A DNA stretch of 60,217 nt. It comes from Dolichospermum sp. LEGE 00240. GTDB taxonomy: Bacteria > Cyanobacteriota > Cyanobacteriia > Cyanobacteriales > Nostocaceae. This document shows, one piece after another, positions 45,670-54,581 of this stretch. The notes under the pieces are model-generated. The model saw only the letters and a list, made by a program, of their open reading frames with translations, searched no databases and had not been told where the DNA came from. Both the position numbers and the translations under genes were made by a program. Location of the stretch: positions 1 through 60,217 of the forward strand of contig NZ_JADEVZ010000027.1 in the NCBI RefSeq assembly GCF_015207875.1, given 5' to 3'. Every line of letters begins with the position of its first letter. The stretch's first letter is position 1.

Positions 45670-45792
45670 AATAATTTGTAAATCGTTGATTTTTATCAAA
45701 ATCTTATCTGATTAATTATTCTTAAATCCAGCAATATTTACTTAAGTAAAGTATAAATTTTACATAAAAACCCCATACAATAAAAAGAGCAT

Positions 45793-46041
45793 GACTTACG
45801 CAATTGGCACATTGGTAGGGTGCGTCAGATATCAACAATACGTGAGTTCGACATAACGATAATTTGTGGAAAACCCACCCCACGTAGGAGTCTCAAGCCC
45901 TTATTCTCTCGTTGAAAAAATCATAACTCCGTTCGCGTAGCGTCTCCGAAGGAGAAACTCCGAACTCCGAACTCACGTAACAATCTGTTTATTTGCAGGA
46001 TTTACGCAGTAGTAAAGCCCCCTACAACTCTTGCGTAAGTC
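45793..46041. repeat. GACTTACGCAA-ended element, interrupted
   Basis: The ends GACTTACGCAA and TTGCGTAAGTC are inverted repeats of 10-11 bp, typical of dispersed cyanobacterial palindromes. The element is split by the 137-bp TGAGTTCG-ended element at 45841-45977, leaving about 48 bp and 64 bp of the host element on the two sides. Confidence 0.75.
45841..45977. repeat. TGAGTTCG-ended miniature element, copy 2 (nested)
   Basis: Ends CGTGAGTTCG and CGAACTCACG. Reverse complement is alignable throughout with 17266-17400. It lies wholly within the larger element at 45793-46041, so it arrived later. Confidence 0.85.
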
Positions 46042-46101
46042 CTAGAGATTTTTACTTTTTCTATGGCAAGCTGGTAGTCAAAGAGGTTATGGATTTAAAA
46101 A

Positions 46102-46728
46102 ATGTCGTCTTTAGAAATCAAGCTACCAATTCATGAAACTTTTCAAAGTACGGTTCAGGGAGAAGGATACTGGACTGGTTGCTTAGTAGACTTTATTCGC
46201 TTATCTGGTTGTCCAGTTGCTTGTCCTTGGTGTGATACGGGTTATGCTGACCCAAGAGCAAATTTACCCCGAATAGAACGTCCTATTGCTGAACTTCTAG
46301 GGGAAATAAAATCTCCCAGAGTGGTAATAACTGGTGGAGAACCATTTATTCATAAGCATTTACCGGAATTAGTACAAGCTTTGTTAGTTGCAGATAAGTT
46401 GGTTAGCATTGAAACATCAGGCTCTTTTTGGCAAGAAGTTTCCCCCGCTGCTTGGATTACTCTATCTCCCAAAGAACATCTTAACGCTAAATACCCGGTG
46501 CAAAGTCAGTTTTGGAGTCGAGCTAATGAAGTTAAGATAATCATAGAAACTGGGAGAGAAATTGATTTTTATGAAAAATATCTATCTACTCACCCTAATT
46601 TGCTTGTCTACTTACAACCTGAGTGGAACAGTTCGTCGAAATCACTACCGCTGATTTTCCAGATATTACAACAAAAACCTGACTATAGACTATCTTTACA
46701 AACACACAAGTATATCGGGGTACAATGA
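46102..46728 (+). CDS. queE: 7-carboxy-7-deazaguanine synthase QueE
   Basis: A radical SAM enzyme that turns 6-carboxytetrahydropterin into 7-carboxy-7-deazaguanine, precursor of queuosine in tRNA. The cluster-binding cysteines are Cys37, Cys41 and Cys44 in 'CPVACPWCDTGYAD'; 'FQSTVQGEGYWTG' near the start and 'VVITGGEP' are family motifs. The 208-residue length fits. Its stop overlaps the start of queD by four bases (ATGA), so both steps are translated together. A miniature-element cluster lies directly upstream of the gene. Confidence 0.94.
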   Translation: MSSLEIKLPIHETFQSTVQGEGYWTGCLVDFIRLSGCPVACPWCDTGYADPRANLPRIERPIAELLGEIKSPRVVITGGEPFIHKHLPELVQALLVADKLVSIETSGSFWQEVSPAAWITLSPKEHLNAKYPVQSQFWSRANEVKIIIETGREIDFYEKYLSTHPNLLVYLQPEWNSSSKSLPLIFQILQQKPDYRLSLQTHKYIGVQ

Positions 46729-47156
46729 CTAATCAGCAGTGGCTACTAGCTAAAGAATTCCGCTTTGAAGCAGCACATAAATTGCCTTACCATGATGGTA
46801 AATGTTCCCGGCTGCATGGACATAGTTGGCGTGGAGTTGTTTATGTAGCTGGTGATAGATTAGTAACAGAAGGTGCTAAACAGGGTATGGTCATGGACTA
46901 TTCAGAAATTAAAAAATATCTCCAACCCTTGCTTGAGAATTATTTAGATCACTATTATTTAAATGAATCTCTGGGTTTAGAATCACCAACTAGTGAGGCG
47001 ATCGCTGCTTGGATTTATGATAAATTAGAACAAGCAGGATTAGCAGGGTTAACAGCAGTCAGAATTGATGAAACTTGTACTTCTATTTGCTTATACTCTA
47101 AAAATCGCATATCTGGCTGGTTGAATTCTGGTGAAAGTATAAATTTACTTCCCTGA
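46725..47156 (+). CDS. queD: 6-carboxytetrahydropterin synthase QueD
   Basis: Makes 6-carboxy-5,6,7,8-tetrahydropterin from dihydroneopterin triphosphate, the substrate of QueE. Zinc ligands His18, His31 and His33 and catalytic Cys27 are visible in 'FEAAHKLPYHDGKCSRLHGHS'. 'MVMDYSEIKKYLQPLLENYL' and 'DETCTSICLY' are conserved. 143 residues. It is coupled to queE by the ATGA overlap. A following gene on the same strand is absent; the ankyrin gene converges on it. Confidence 0.94.
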   Translation: MTNQQWLLAKEFRFEAAHKLPYHDGKCSRLHGHSWRGVVYVAGDRLVTEGAKQGMVMDYSEIKKYLQPLLENYLDHYYLNESLGLESPTSEAIAAWIYDKLEQAGLAGLTAVRIDETCTSICLYSKNRISGWLNSGESINLLP

Positions 47157-47220
47157 ATTTAATTTTGAAAACTCTTACCTTGGCGTGAAAATAATTCATA
47201 TTTAAATAATTCAACGTCTA

Positions 47221-48504
47221 TCACTCTTGCGCTCCAGCTTGTCTTAACATATTACAAATACCACGATAATTATTAAATTCGGCAATCATTAAGGCTGTGT
47301 AACCCCCTTGATTTTTTAAATTGACATCTGCCCCAGCTTGTAATAGCATTGCCACTGCTTGACTATAACCTTCTGCTACAGCTAACATTAAAGCAGTTGC
47401 GCCGACGGAGTTTTGCAGATTCACATTTGCTCCTGTTTCTAATAGTAATTGAAATATTTCGGGATAGTTGGCAGCTATGGCTTTAACTAAAGCGGTTTTA
47501 CCATCATCTGCTAATTTATTAATATCTGCTCCATGTTTAAGTAATAGTTTCACTGTTTGCAAATGTCCTTGAGATACTGCTAAGGTAAGCGCAACTTCGC
47601 CGAAGTTTTTCTTTTCCATATCTGCTCCTGCGTCTAGTAAAACTGCTACTATGTCGCTATATCCCTGGAATGCAGCTATTAGTAGGGGTGTATCTCCCAA
47701 ATGATTTCTAATTTGCACATCTGCCCCTCGTTGGATTAATATTTTGACTACATCTATATATTCTTCGACAACGGCAAGATGTAAGGCTGTTTCACCTTCT
47801 TTATCTTGATGATTAATTTCCGCACCCGCATCTAATAAAGCGGTGATAATAGCAGTATTTCCCGTTGCTGTGGCTGCTAATAATGCTGTTCCATGATCAA
47901 CGTTTTTAATGTTAACATCAGCACCAGATGATAACAATGCTTGGACTATTTCTAAATAGCCTAAATCTGCGGCCATGATTAATCCTGTATCACCTTCTGG
48001 ATCTTGGCTATTGACAATATGGTTATTTTGTGATAATGCTTTAACTACTGTTGGATGTTTGTGTTTTATGGCCAGTTTGAACGCGGTATCATCATCTTTG
48101 TCGGTAATGCTGATGTCAGCAGCGGCGGCTAATAAAATTTGTACAATCTCAAGATGACCTTTCAGTGCTGCTATCATTAACGCGGTACTACCATCATCGT
48201 TGGTAGCATTGACATTTGCTCCTTGAGAGACTAACAATTTGACAACATCTATTTGATTAGCACTAGCAGCCAGCATTAGTGCTGTTAAATTATAGGTTTT
48301 TCTGGTTAAGTTAATGTTAGCACCGGCATCCAAGAGCGATCGCACAATTTCTGCATAACCTAAATTCGCCGCAAACATCAATGCTGTAGTTCCATTTATA
48401 TCGCTAATATCCACATTAGCACCGTCGGACAGCAGCGTAAATACTCCCTGCATATCCCCAGCTTTCACAGCCTTCAACAACGAAGTACCTTGATTTTCTA
48501 TCAT
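47221..48504 (-). CDS. ankyrin-repeat protein
   Basis: A soluble protein of 427 residues made almost entirely of about 13 ankyrin repeats of 32-34 residues (for example 'GTTALMFAANLGYAEIVRSL' and 'GETALHLAVVEEYIDVVKIL'). It has no signal peptide, membrane segment or other domain, so it is probably a cytoplasmic protein-binding scaffold. ATG at 48504 (MIENQGTSLLK) is used; a TTG 13 codons upstream also keeps the frame open. Long runs of intact repeats are common in cyanobacteria; partners are unknown. It converges on queD and is divergent from DUF4079. Confidence 0.88.
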   Translation of the reverse strand: MIENQGTSLLKAVKAGDMQGVFTLLSDGANVDISDINGTTALMFAANLGYAEIVRSLLDAGANINLTRKTYNLTALMLAASANQIDVVKLLVSQGANVNATNDDGSTALMIAALKGHLEIVQILLAAAADISITDKDDDTAFKLAIKHKHPTVVKALSQNNHIVNSQDPEGDTGLIMAADLGYLEIVQALLSSGADVNIKNVDHGTALLAATATGNTAIITALLDAGAEINHQDKEGETALHLAVVEEYIDVVKILIQRGADVQIRNHLGDTPLLIAAFQGYSDIVAVLLDAGADMEKKNFGEVALTLAVSQGHLQTVKLLLKHGADINKLADDGKTALVKAIAANYPEIFQLLLETGANVNLQNSVGATALMLAVAEGYSQAVAMLLQAGADVNLKNQGGYTALMIAEFNNYRGICNMLRQAGAQE

Positions 48505-48640
48505 TTGGTTAGATCCTGGTTCGGTAGATGTGACTGATTCCAACTCCAGATTACACTTTGGCCAGATGGAAAAATTTCTCCGGAAGAAAAATCAATGTAT
48601 GCTAAGTTTTATGAAGATTTAATAATTGGAAGTAAAAAAT

Positions 48641-49111
48641 ATGGCTTTTGAACTAACTCCAACAATCAGATTCTGGTTGAACTTCGCTCACCCAGTTACT
48701 ATGTGGGTACTATTAGCACTTTCCTTGTATGCTGCATATTTAGGATTACAAGTACAGCGTACCAGAAATGCTCAGGGAGAAGCAAAGAAAGAACTAATTA
48801 AAGGGCGTTATACCATCAAACATCACCAAATTGGCTCTATTATGTTAGCTCTGATGGTGGCAGGTTCAATCGGTGGCATGGCTGTCACCTACATTAATAA
48901 TGGTAAGTTGTTTGTCGGACCCCATCTATTAGCCGGATTAGGAATGACAGGTTTAATAGCTTTTTCCGCATCTCTATCTCCTTTCATGCAAAAAGGCGCA
49001 AATTGGGCGCGGATAACTCATATATTGTTAAATTCTGCCATTTTGGGGCTTTTCATCTGGCAAGCACTCTCTGGTGTCGAAATCATCCAAAGAATTCTCA
49101 CGAAAGCTTAG
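48641..49111 (+). CDS. DUF4079 membrane protein
   Basis: A 156-residue protein with four membrane helices, matching the cyanobacterial DUF4079 family: 'FWLNFAHPVTMWVLLALSLY' near the start, 'RYTIKHHQIGSIMLALMVAG' in the middle and 'ARITHILLNSAILGLFIWQA' near the end. Histidines in the first, second and fourth helices recall haem-binding membrane proteins, but that is a guess. ATG at 48641 is used rather than the TTG five codons earlier. A miniature element follows 49 bp after the stop. Confidence 0.88.
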   Translation: MAFELTPTIRFWLNFAHPVTMWVLLALSLYAAYLGLQVQRTRNAQGEAKKELIKGRYTIKHHQIGSIMLALMVAGSIGGMAVTYINNGKLFVGPHLLAGLGMTGLIAFSASLSPFMQKGANWARITHILLNSAILGLFIWQALSGVEIIQRILTKA

Positions 49112-49159
49112 ATTGTCAGTTGTCAGTTGTTCGTTGTCAGTCCTTAGATAACCAACCCT

Positions 49160-49276
49160 GGCGACTAGAAGTCGCGGCTATACAGACGAAACCCACCTGC
49201 GTGGGTTTGAAACCTTTGATTTCTCATTAGTCCACGTAGGTGGACTTTGCTTGTGTAGTAGCGACTTCTAGTCGCC
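49160..49276. repeat. palindromic miniature element (CCACCTGCGTGG type), copy 2
   Basis: The left arm GGCGACTAGAAGTCGCGGCT and its right partner ending ACTTCTAGTCGCC are a near-perfect inverted repeat, with CCACCTGCGTGG and CCACGTAGGTGG inside. It is the best-preserved copy; relatives are at 23339-23445 and, as a half-copy, about 8482-8530. Confidence 0.85.
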
Positions 49277-49296
49277 ATCAACTTTTAAAACATCCT

Positions 49297-50112
49297 CTAC
49301 GGAATTTCATCAGGATTAACACCGATAGATTTTAGATAAGCCGCTAATTTTTCTTTTTGTTGGCGCTCCTGGTCTGCCCTTCGCTGTTCCTCATCTGCCC
49401 TTCGCTGTTGCTCATCCGCTCGTTCATTGCCAGTCAACAACATCTCACCATCTCCAGTCCACCAACGTAACCAGGGTATTTCCGTATCTTGTTGAACCCC
49501 CAACTCCACCCCCATTGGTGGAATCGGATAATGCCCTCGTTCATTAGCTGGCATTTTCTCATACTTACCATCTACAAGATGATAGACCTCAACCGATGAT
49601 TTTTCTACCTCGTAAATAGCATAAAAAGGAATGCGAATTGCTTGTTCATATACCCAAAATTTACCAGCTTTCTTTGGTTCTCCAGTTTGTTCATCAATAT
49701 CATATAATGATGTCCTGTCTCTTTCTTCTGAACCATCACCAGAGACAAATTCAATGGCAATTAATGGAGCAACAATTTCCTTCCACATTACATAAGAACG
49801 ACGATATACTCCTGCTAATAAAGGAGAAACATGGGGAACATAAAACCAATCCGGCGCTTCTGCGCCTCTAACTGGTGGTTCTGTGATTCGCCAATAAATA
49901 CCGCTATCCTGTCCAATACAATATCGTCCGTCAGGGTGTAGTTTTTGTAAAATTGGTTCTATAGAAGTTGTGAGAATTATACTTTGGGGTAGTTCCTGAA
50001 AATTTTTCACAAAAGTTCCATCTGAATCTGGCAGTTGTGTATGGTCGGGGAGTGTGATTTGATCGTGTTCAGATGTAGTTGGTGGTGCAATGATTGGTTT
50101 TGTTAATACCAT
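49297..50112 (-). CDS. Uma2/DUF820 family protein, copy A
   Basis: A 271-residue protein of the Uma2 (DUF820) family, restriction-endonuclease-like folds widespread in cyanobacteria, with 'WKEIVAPLIAIEFVSGDGSE' holding the PD-(D/E)xK-like core. A second part is a charged coiled-coil tail with repeated 'RADEEQRR' units, ending 'LKSIGVNPDEIP'. The role is unknown; the fold suggests a nuclease. It has a paralogue, copy B, immediately upstream on the same strand, with the same C-terminal tail. Confidence 0.85.
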   Translation of the reverse strand: MVLTKPIIAPPTTSEHDQITLPDHTQLPDSDGTFVKNFQELPQSIILTTSIEPILQKLHPDGRYCIGQDSGIYWRITEPPVRGAEAPDWFYVPHVSPLLAGVYRRSYVMWKEIVAPLIAIEFVSGDGSEERDRTSLYDIDEQTGEPKKAGKFWVYEQAIRIPFYAIYEVEKSSVEVYHLVDGKYEKMPANERGHYPIPPMGVELGVQQDTEIPWLRWWTGDGEMLLTGNERADEQQRRADEEQRRADQERQQKEKLAAYLKSIGVNPDEIP

Positions 50113-50262
50113 AGCAACTTCATCGCCTTAATTTGTTTTTCTTAGTTTAACATAGTCCTAACCGCAAATTTCTACGATGTGACAAAAAGCAATAGCGTAA
50201 GCACTGCTGCAAGTAGATCCCATCTTATTGAAGCAAGTAGAGAGCGCTTTTTTTCAAGACAT

Positions 50263-51060
50263 CTATGGGATTTCGTCAGGATTAATACCCAAGGTTTTCA
50301 GGTACCCTGCCAGTTTTTCCTTTTGTTGTCGTTCTTGAAGAGCGATCGCTTCAGCTTCTTCTTTAGCAGCACGTTCTTGTTGAATCAATTCTTGAGCATT
50401 GTCAGCCTGTTCCTCAGCAGTGGGATACCTCATCCCAGAGCGATCATACCAATAAACCCACTCTCGTTGCCAACCGCCTTGATTTCCCTGCTCACAACCA
50501 ATTCCTGGTAACAGAGCAACCGATGGGACTAATTCATACTTGCTATCTACCAATTTATAAACTTCTAAAGACTGATATTTTTTATACAATCCTCTTCTTC
50601 CACTCAAGGGATTGTAAATCAAATAATATAAAATCCCTAAATCTTGGTACTCTAACAACTTGCTATCATATTCGCCATTATATTTATGAGAAACTACTTC
50701 TAATACCAAAATTGGTAATACTTTTTCTTCCCATAATAAATAACTTAATCTACCCCCTTCATTTTTGACTCTCTCCACTCCTAAAGCTAAAAATCCATCG
50801 GGAACAATTGATTTAGATTTTGCTGGTTCTTCTGTGTTTGGTTCATAGTAAACACACATATCTACTCCCCAGAACCAATCTTGGCGATCGCCCCAAATCC
50901 ATTTCAATAAATTTAACAATAGATTGGGAATATCATTTTGGAGTTCATTATCCACTGGGGTTTCGTCGCTGTCGGGTAAGTCTTCTGCTGTGGGCAGATT
51001 TTGATATTCATAAGATCTTGTAACCATAGCTTTTTGGCCTGTTACTTTCGCTCCTATCAT
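50263..51060 (-). CDS. Uma2/DUF820 family protein, copy B
   Basis: A 265-residue Uma2 protein. 'LPTAEDLPDSDETPVDNELQ' at the N-terminus and 'LWEEKVLPILVLEVVSHKYN' in the core are typical of the family; the tail ends 'LKTLGINPDEIP', almost as in copy A. Starts at 51060 or at the second Met, 51027, are both possible; the latter fits the usual family start better. It lies 150 bp upstream of copy A on the same strand. The pair are diverged paralogues rather than a recent duplication. Confidence 0.85.
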   Translation of the reverse strand: MIGAKVTGQKAMVTRSYEYQNLPTAEDLPDSDETPVDNELQNDIPNLLLNLLKWIWGDRQDWFWGVDMCVYYEPNTEEPAKSKSIVPDGFLALGVERVKNEGGRLSYLLWEEKVLPILVLEVVSHKYNGEYDSKLLEYQDLGILYYLIYNPLSGRRGLYKKYQSLEVYKLVDSKYELVPSVALLPGIGCEQGNQGGWQREWVYWYDRSGMRYPTAEEQADNAQELIQQERAAKEEAEAIALQERQQKEKLAGYLKTLGINPDEIP

Positions 51061-51199
51061 ATTAACTCATTTAGCGATCGCCTCTGCGGGAAATTACTCC
51101 TTAATGGCAACCCAGCTAATCCCAATACTTTAACCATTGATGCTACATCTAAATCTTTTTTGGAAATTAACCCACTGATAACAATACCTTAGACTGTTA

Positions 51200-51814
51200 T
51201 TACCTGTGTTTCTTGTGCGGAAAAGGTATATTCAGAGATTGATGAAAATCTCTTTGTACCTTGTGTGTGAGACGACGGGAAACTTGACGGACAATTTGAT
51301 TCAGGATGCGATCGCCTGTAGACTGAATTAACGAATAGGGTAATCGCTGAATAAATCTGGGAAACTGCAACTCAACCACCAAATCCAACTCCCATTCTAC
51401 CCGCGTCACCCCATCTAAATTACCTATCAATCGTGTTGATGATTTATAATCTACCTCATAACCAGGTGACTGATAATCAGGTACCGGAATAGTTCGGATT
51501 TGGAATTGATGATCTTGGTATTTTAATAACTCCAAGCCAATCTTCGGTTCTACATCGTAACCAAAAGCACCAAACTTACCCACCGCCAAAGCATAACTAT
51601 TTTCCCCTATCCGGCTCACCTTCATCGGTTCTGCACAACGACCAAACCAGGAAGAGTGAGTATTAAAATACTCCTCTACCTGCTCCACCGGAGCATACAT
51701 TTTCATAGCATCTTGATAATTACCATAAAATTTAGCTGCACTTAGATAAGCTTCTTGTTTTTCAGTCTCATCTGCTACTTCCCATGCTTGGTATTTACTA
51801 TTGTTTGTAACCAT
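51200..51814 (-). CDS. DUF1997 family protein
   Basis: A 204-residue protein of the cyanobacterial and plastid DUF1997 family. 'SSWFGRCAEPMKVSRIGENS' and 'VGKFGAFGYDVEPKIGLELL' are typical. The shape suggests a START/SRPBCC-like fold that binds a hydrophobic ligand, but that is inference. No membrane segment or signal peptide. It is upstream of the Uma2 pair on the same strand, 140 bp away, and is divergent from the GH104-like gene. Confidence 0.85.
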   Translation of the reverse strand: MVTNNSKYQAWEVADETEKQEAYLSAAKFYGNYQDAMKMYAPVEQVEEYFNTHSSWFGRCAEPMKVSRIGENSYALAVGKFGAFGYDVEPKIGLELLKYQDHQFQIRTIPVPDYQSPGYEVDYKSSTRLIGNLDGVTRVEWELDLVVELQFPRFIQRLPYSLIQSTGDRILNQIVRQVSRRLTHKVQRDFHQSLNIPFPHKKHR

Positions 51815-52144
51815 AAATTTGTTTTTTGTATATTTTAAAGTTTGTCTATATTCATCATTCCCGCTTCAGGGAAGCTTTTTCGCACCAAAATTCAATGTTC
51901 ACAAAAATTTCAACAAGTTGTCATTAACTTTACACAAACAGCATGAACTGATTATGTACAGTCAGTCAACAACGAGAAAAATGGTAAATTTAGGTGTCAC
52001 CAATTCACAGTCATTCAATAATTGATATTGTAGCTAAATACCGAAATACCGTCATCATAGCAGTATTACTGAGCTTATCAAGCTTCTGAAATAAAAAAGT
52101 TAACTTTTTCTTATTAGTCCCAAGAAACAACTACAAGGAGTTAA
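51815..52144. other. gap between DUF1997 and the muramidase gene
   Basis: About 330 AT-rich bases. A short frame on the + strand from 51801 does not look like a protein. AAGGAG at 52135-52140 is a ribosome binding site for the next gene. Confidence 0.45.
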
Positions 52145-52147
52145 ATT

Positions 52148-52822
52148 CTGAAAAACTTTGAACTTAAAGGTGTAGAAAAACTCATCGCTCCCATCGCCTC
52201 ACTTTTGGGCTTTGTGTACCTGTTTCAGTGGTATATTTTTGGGGATATACAATTATCCCCCGAACCTATATTTACCAGAAAACAGCCTCCCCTAGTCATG
52301 AAAGGTGGAGACCCTTATATTCGGGCATTAATGCGAACAATATCCGCCAGCGAAGCCAGTGGTAATCGTCCCTACTCTCTCTTATATGGTGGTGAACAAG
52401 TTAATGATCTCAGCCGTCATCCTCAAAAATGTGTCACCATAGTCACAGGTCCGAATACAGGCAACTGTTCCACAGCCGCAGGTAGATATCAAATTATTAA
52501 TACTACGTGGTATCACATTGCTCCCCGTTATCATCCAAACCCCACCAAAATGATGTTTTGGACTAATTATAGTTTTGAAGCCGAATATCAGGATGTCGTA
52601 GTTTACCGTTGGTTAAATGATGCAAAAGTTTGGGGTGTAAATATCCCTAAGCTATTACAGCAACAAAAATTAAATGACGTTCTCCGAAAACTCTCCCCCA
52701 CATGGACAAGTTTAGGATACGGGATAGAAAATAATTCTGTTAGTAGTTCCTTACCCAAAATTTACCAGCAAGTCCTCAAAGAAGAATTCAAGCAAAATAA
52801 CCAAACTAAAAGGACAAGATAA
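52148..52822 (+). CDS. GH104-like lysozyme/lytic transglycosylase, membrane anchored
   Basis: A glycoside hydrolase of the lambda-endolysin type: 'IRALMRTISASEASGNRPYS' then 'LLYGGEQVND', 'LSRHPQKCV' and 'CSTAAGRYQIINTTWYHIAP' carry the family's Glu and GRYQ motifs. The frame has no ATG or GTG at a sensible place. It is open back to 52145, and AAGGAG at 52135-52140 puts the start at CTG 52148 (7 bp spacing) or ATT 52145. From there an N-terminal membrane helix ('LIAPIASLLGFVYLFQWYIF') precedes the enzyme, so it is probably periplasmic and anchored. A TTG at 52205 would cut the helix. Confidence 0.75.
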   Translation: MKNFELKGVEKLIAPIASLLGFVYLFQWYIFGDIQLSPEPIFTRKQPPLVMKGGDPYIRALMRTISASEASGNRPYSLLYGGEQVNDLSRHPQKCVTIVTGPNTGNCSTAAGRYQIINTTWYHIAPRYHPNPTKMMFWTNYSFEAEYQDVVVYRWLNDAKVWGVNIPKLLQQQKLNDVLRKLSPTWTSLGYGIENNSVSSSLPKIYQQVLKEEFKQNNQTKRTR

Positions 52823-52834
52823 GTCATCAAACTC

Positions 52835-52868
52835 TTCCCTGTTCCCTGTTCCCTGTTCCCTGTTCCCT
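52835..52868. repeat. GTTCCCT heptamer tandem repeat
   Basis: Almost five copies of the 7-mer TTCCCTG directly after the muramidase stop. Another member of the heptanucleotide tandem-repeat class seen across this window. Confidence 0.85.
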
Positions 52869-52914
52869 CATCTCAACCAGTAATTTAAATACGCGATAGC
52901 TTAGAACAATTAGC

Positions 52915-53670
52915 TCAATTTACAATAACTTTGCTCTTCACTTTAGCTGATACAGGCATAAATACCTTTGCCTGAATAGGCTTTAGCACTTGCAACCCAG
53001 TTAAATTTTGCCAACAATCCAAAGCAGCTTCCCGAATCACTACTTCTTGTTCCTGGCTCAGTAATAGTTGTAAACATTCCCCAATATCTTCCTGCATTGC
53101 TGTATCAACTTGCTGACGGGTAATCAGTTTATTGAGTTGACGGATAGAAAGCAAACGTTTTAAAGAATCCTTTGCCGTTAAATTGTTCAATAATTTATCA
53201 AGATAATCTTCCTCTCGATTTCCTTGAAAACTGAATATTTGCCACACCAGCAAAATTAAAGTTAATAGCGTTCCCAAACCTTGAACAATAGCACCAGCAG
53301 CCAACCAATGACTAGGAGCATCAACCCAAATAGCTGAAGCCATGTAAGTTATCACAGTCGCAATACCACCACTAGCGATCGCATAAGCTAACCTACTATT
53401 AGTGCTACTCATCAACTTACGTATTTCTAACCAGCGCAATTGCCAATTCCATTTTTGCACTGAATAAGTAAATACCATCATTCCAATACCCACCACCAGA
53501 GCTAACAGCAATTGCCAACTCCAAAGTAGCATAGCCACAATAATTGTCAATAATCCCAACAAAACACCAGGTTCAGAGAAATGTTTAAAAACCTGATGTT
53601 TGGGAATCTTGATCTGAATTTCTGAAACTTGATTCATCAATTGTCGCCAAGAAGACGAAGCCTGTGCCAC
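52915..53670 (-). CDS. membrane protein with helical C-terminal domain
   Basis: A 251-residue protein with four membrane helices in two pairs (about residues 35-70 and 95-145), then a soluble helical domain (about 155-235, 'DYLDKLLNNLTAKDSLKRLL' and 'EVVIREAALDCWQNLTGL') that resembles an armadillo/HEAT fold. The start is GTG at 53670. It resembles a conserved cyanobacterial hypothetical protein; the function is unknown. It is followed on the same strand by no near gene; DUF4330 is 93 bp upstream. Confidence 0.65.
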   Translation of the reverse strand: MAQASSSWRQLMNQVSEIQIKIPKHQVFKHFSEPGVLLGLLTIIVAMLLWSWQLLLALVVGIGMMVFTYSVQKWNWQLRWLEIRKLMSSTNSRLAYAIASGGIATVITYMASAIWVDAPSHWLAAGAIVQGLGTLLTLILLVWQIFSFQGNREEDYLDKLLNNLTAKDSLKRLLSIRQLNKLITRQQVDTAMQEDIGECLQLLLSQEQEVVIREAALDCWQNLTGLQVLKPIQAKVFMPVSAKVKSKVIVN

Positions 53671-53762
53671 AGTATTTACCTACTTGATTACAAAATTATA
53701 AATAGATAGTTTTTACCAATTTCGAGGATGAAATCAGGAGAATTTCACCCTTAAACCAAATG

Positions 53763-54296
53763 CTATTTATCCTGCAATCGAATATCAATTACAGACGCAT
53801 TAAAGTTATAGTTAAAACCTTCTAATTCAAAAGGCATTCCAATTTTCACTTTGCTATTACCAAGAACAGGCCCATCCTTAGTAACTGTAGCTTTTCCTTC
53901 TAAAGTCAGGAGAAAATCCGTACTAAAGTTAATTTTTCTGGGATCTGGTAATTCTTTCACAGAACCATCTGGTTGACCAATTGTCAGTGTTCTCTCTAAC
54001 TGCTCAACCGATTTAATCCCAATCTGACCATAGGGTTGATTACGGATAATCACATTAGTTTTACCACCTTTTGTAAATCCTTCTTTAATTAATTGTTGAG
54101 GATTACGAATATTCAGTCCACGTACCAGTAAGTCTACCTCAATGGGTACTGTTTTCGCACCGACTTGAGCCACAGACCCAGAAGTACCAGGGAAAATAAA
54201 GATACCCACTATCACCAGCAAAATTACTAATGCAGCCCCTAAATCTAATAGGTTAATTTTACCGAACAAGCGACCTTTAGAATCTAAAATAGCCAT
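53763..54296 (-). CDS. DUF4330 membrane-anchored protein
   Basis: A 177-residue protein of the DUF4330 family. The N-terminal 'MAILDSKGRLFGKINLLDLG' leads into one membrane helix ('AALVILLVIVGIFIF'), and the rest is a beta-rich extracytoplasmic domain, 'VPIEVDLLVRGLNIRNPQQL' onward. ATG at 54296 is chosen since the family starts there; the frame is open 30 codons further upstream but that part has no family resemblance. Function unknown; it may sit in the cell envelope. It is upstream of the helical membrane protein at 52915, same strand. Confidence 0.85.
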   Translation of the reverse strand: MAILDSKGRLFGKINLLDLGAALVILLVIVGIFIFPGTSGSVAQVGAKTVPIEVDLLVRGLNIRNPQQLIKEGFTKGGKTNVIIRNQPYGQIGIKSVEQLERTLTIGQPDGSVKELPDPRKINFSTDFLLTLEGKATVTKDGPVLGNSKVKIGMPFELEGFNYNFNASVIDIRLQDK

Positions 54297-54581
54297 AATC
54301 AGGTTTGGATAAGTTGCAGTTGAGTTTTCAGCTAAGTAATTGATCGTACTGACAAGTTTTTTCCAGTGATTCACAATCTTGATCACTGCATCAGAATTGA
54401 CAGAAACTAGACATTATGGTTATGCGACAGTTTATCATGATTGCAGGAGCTTCAGGATCATAGTAGCAGTAAGTTATTTGAATTGACTATTTGCCCTATC
54501 TGGAGTTGAAAATGCAACTTAGTAACCTGAAAATTCGTCCTCTGATTTTAAGTTGTTACACCAATCTCATATAACTGAATC

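Larger units (their letters stand above)
45143..46101. other. 960-bp gap with candidate RNA and nested repeats
   Basis: From left: a degenerate tandem of 'GGGGACAGGGAACA' units (45143-45178), a plain AT-rich stretch, a candidate structured RNA (45574-45669), and a nested pair of miniature elements (45793-46041). No protein gene is seen. Confidence 0.6.

Noticed and set aside
51801-52025. 74-residue + strand frame upstream of the muramidase gene
   Set aside because: It has no ribosome binding site, runs antisense across the DUF1997 start, and shows no conserved character.
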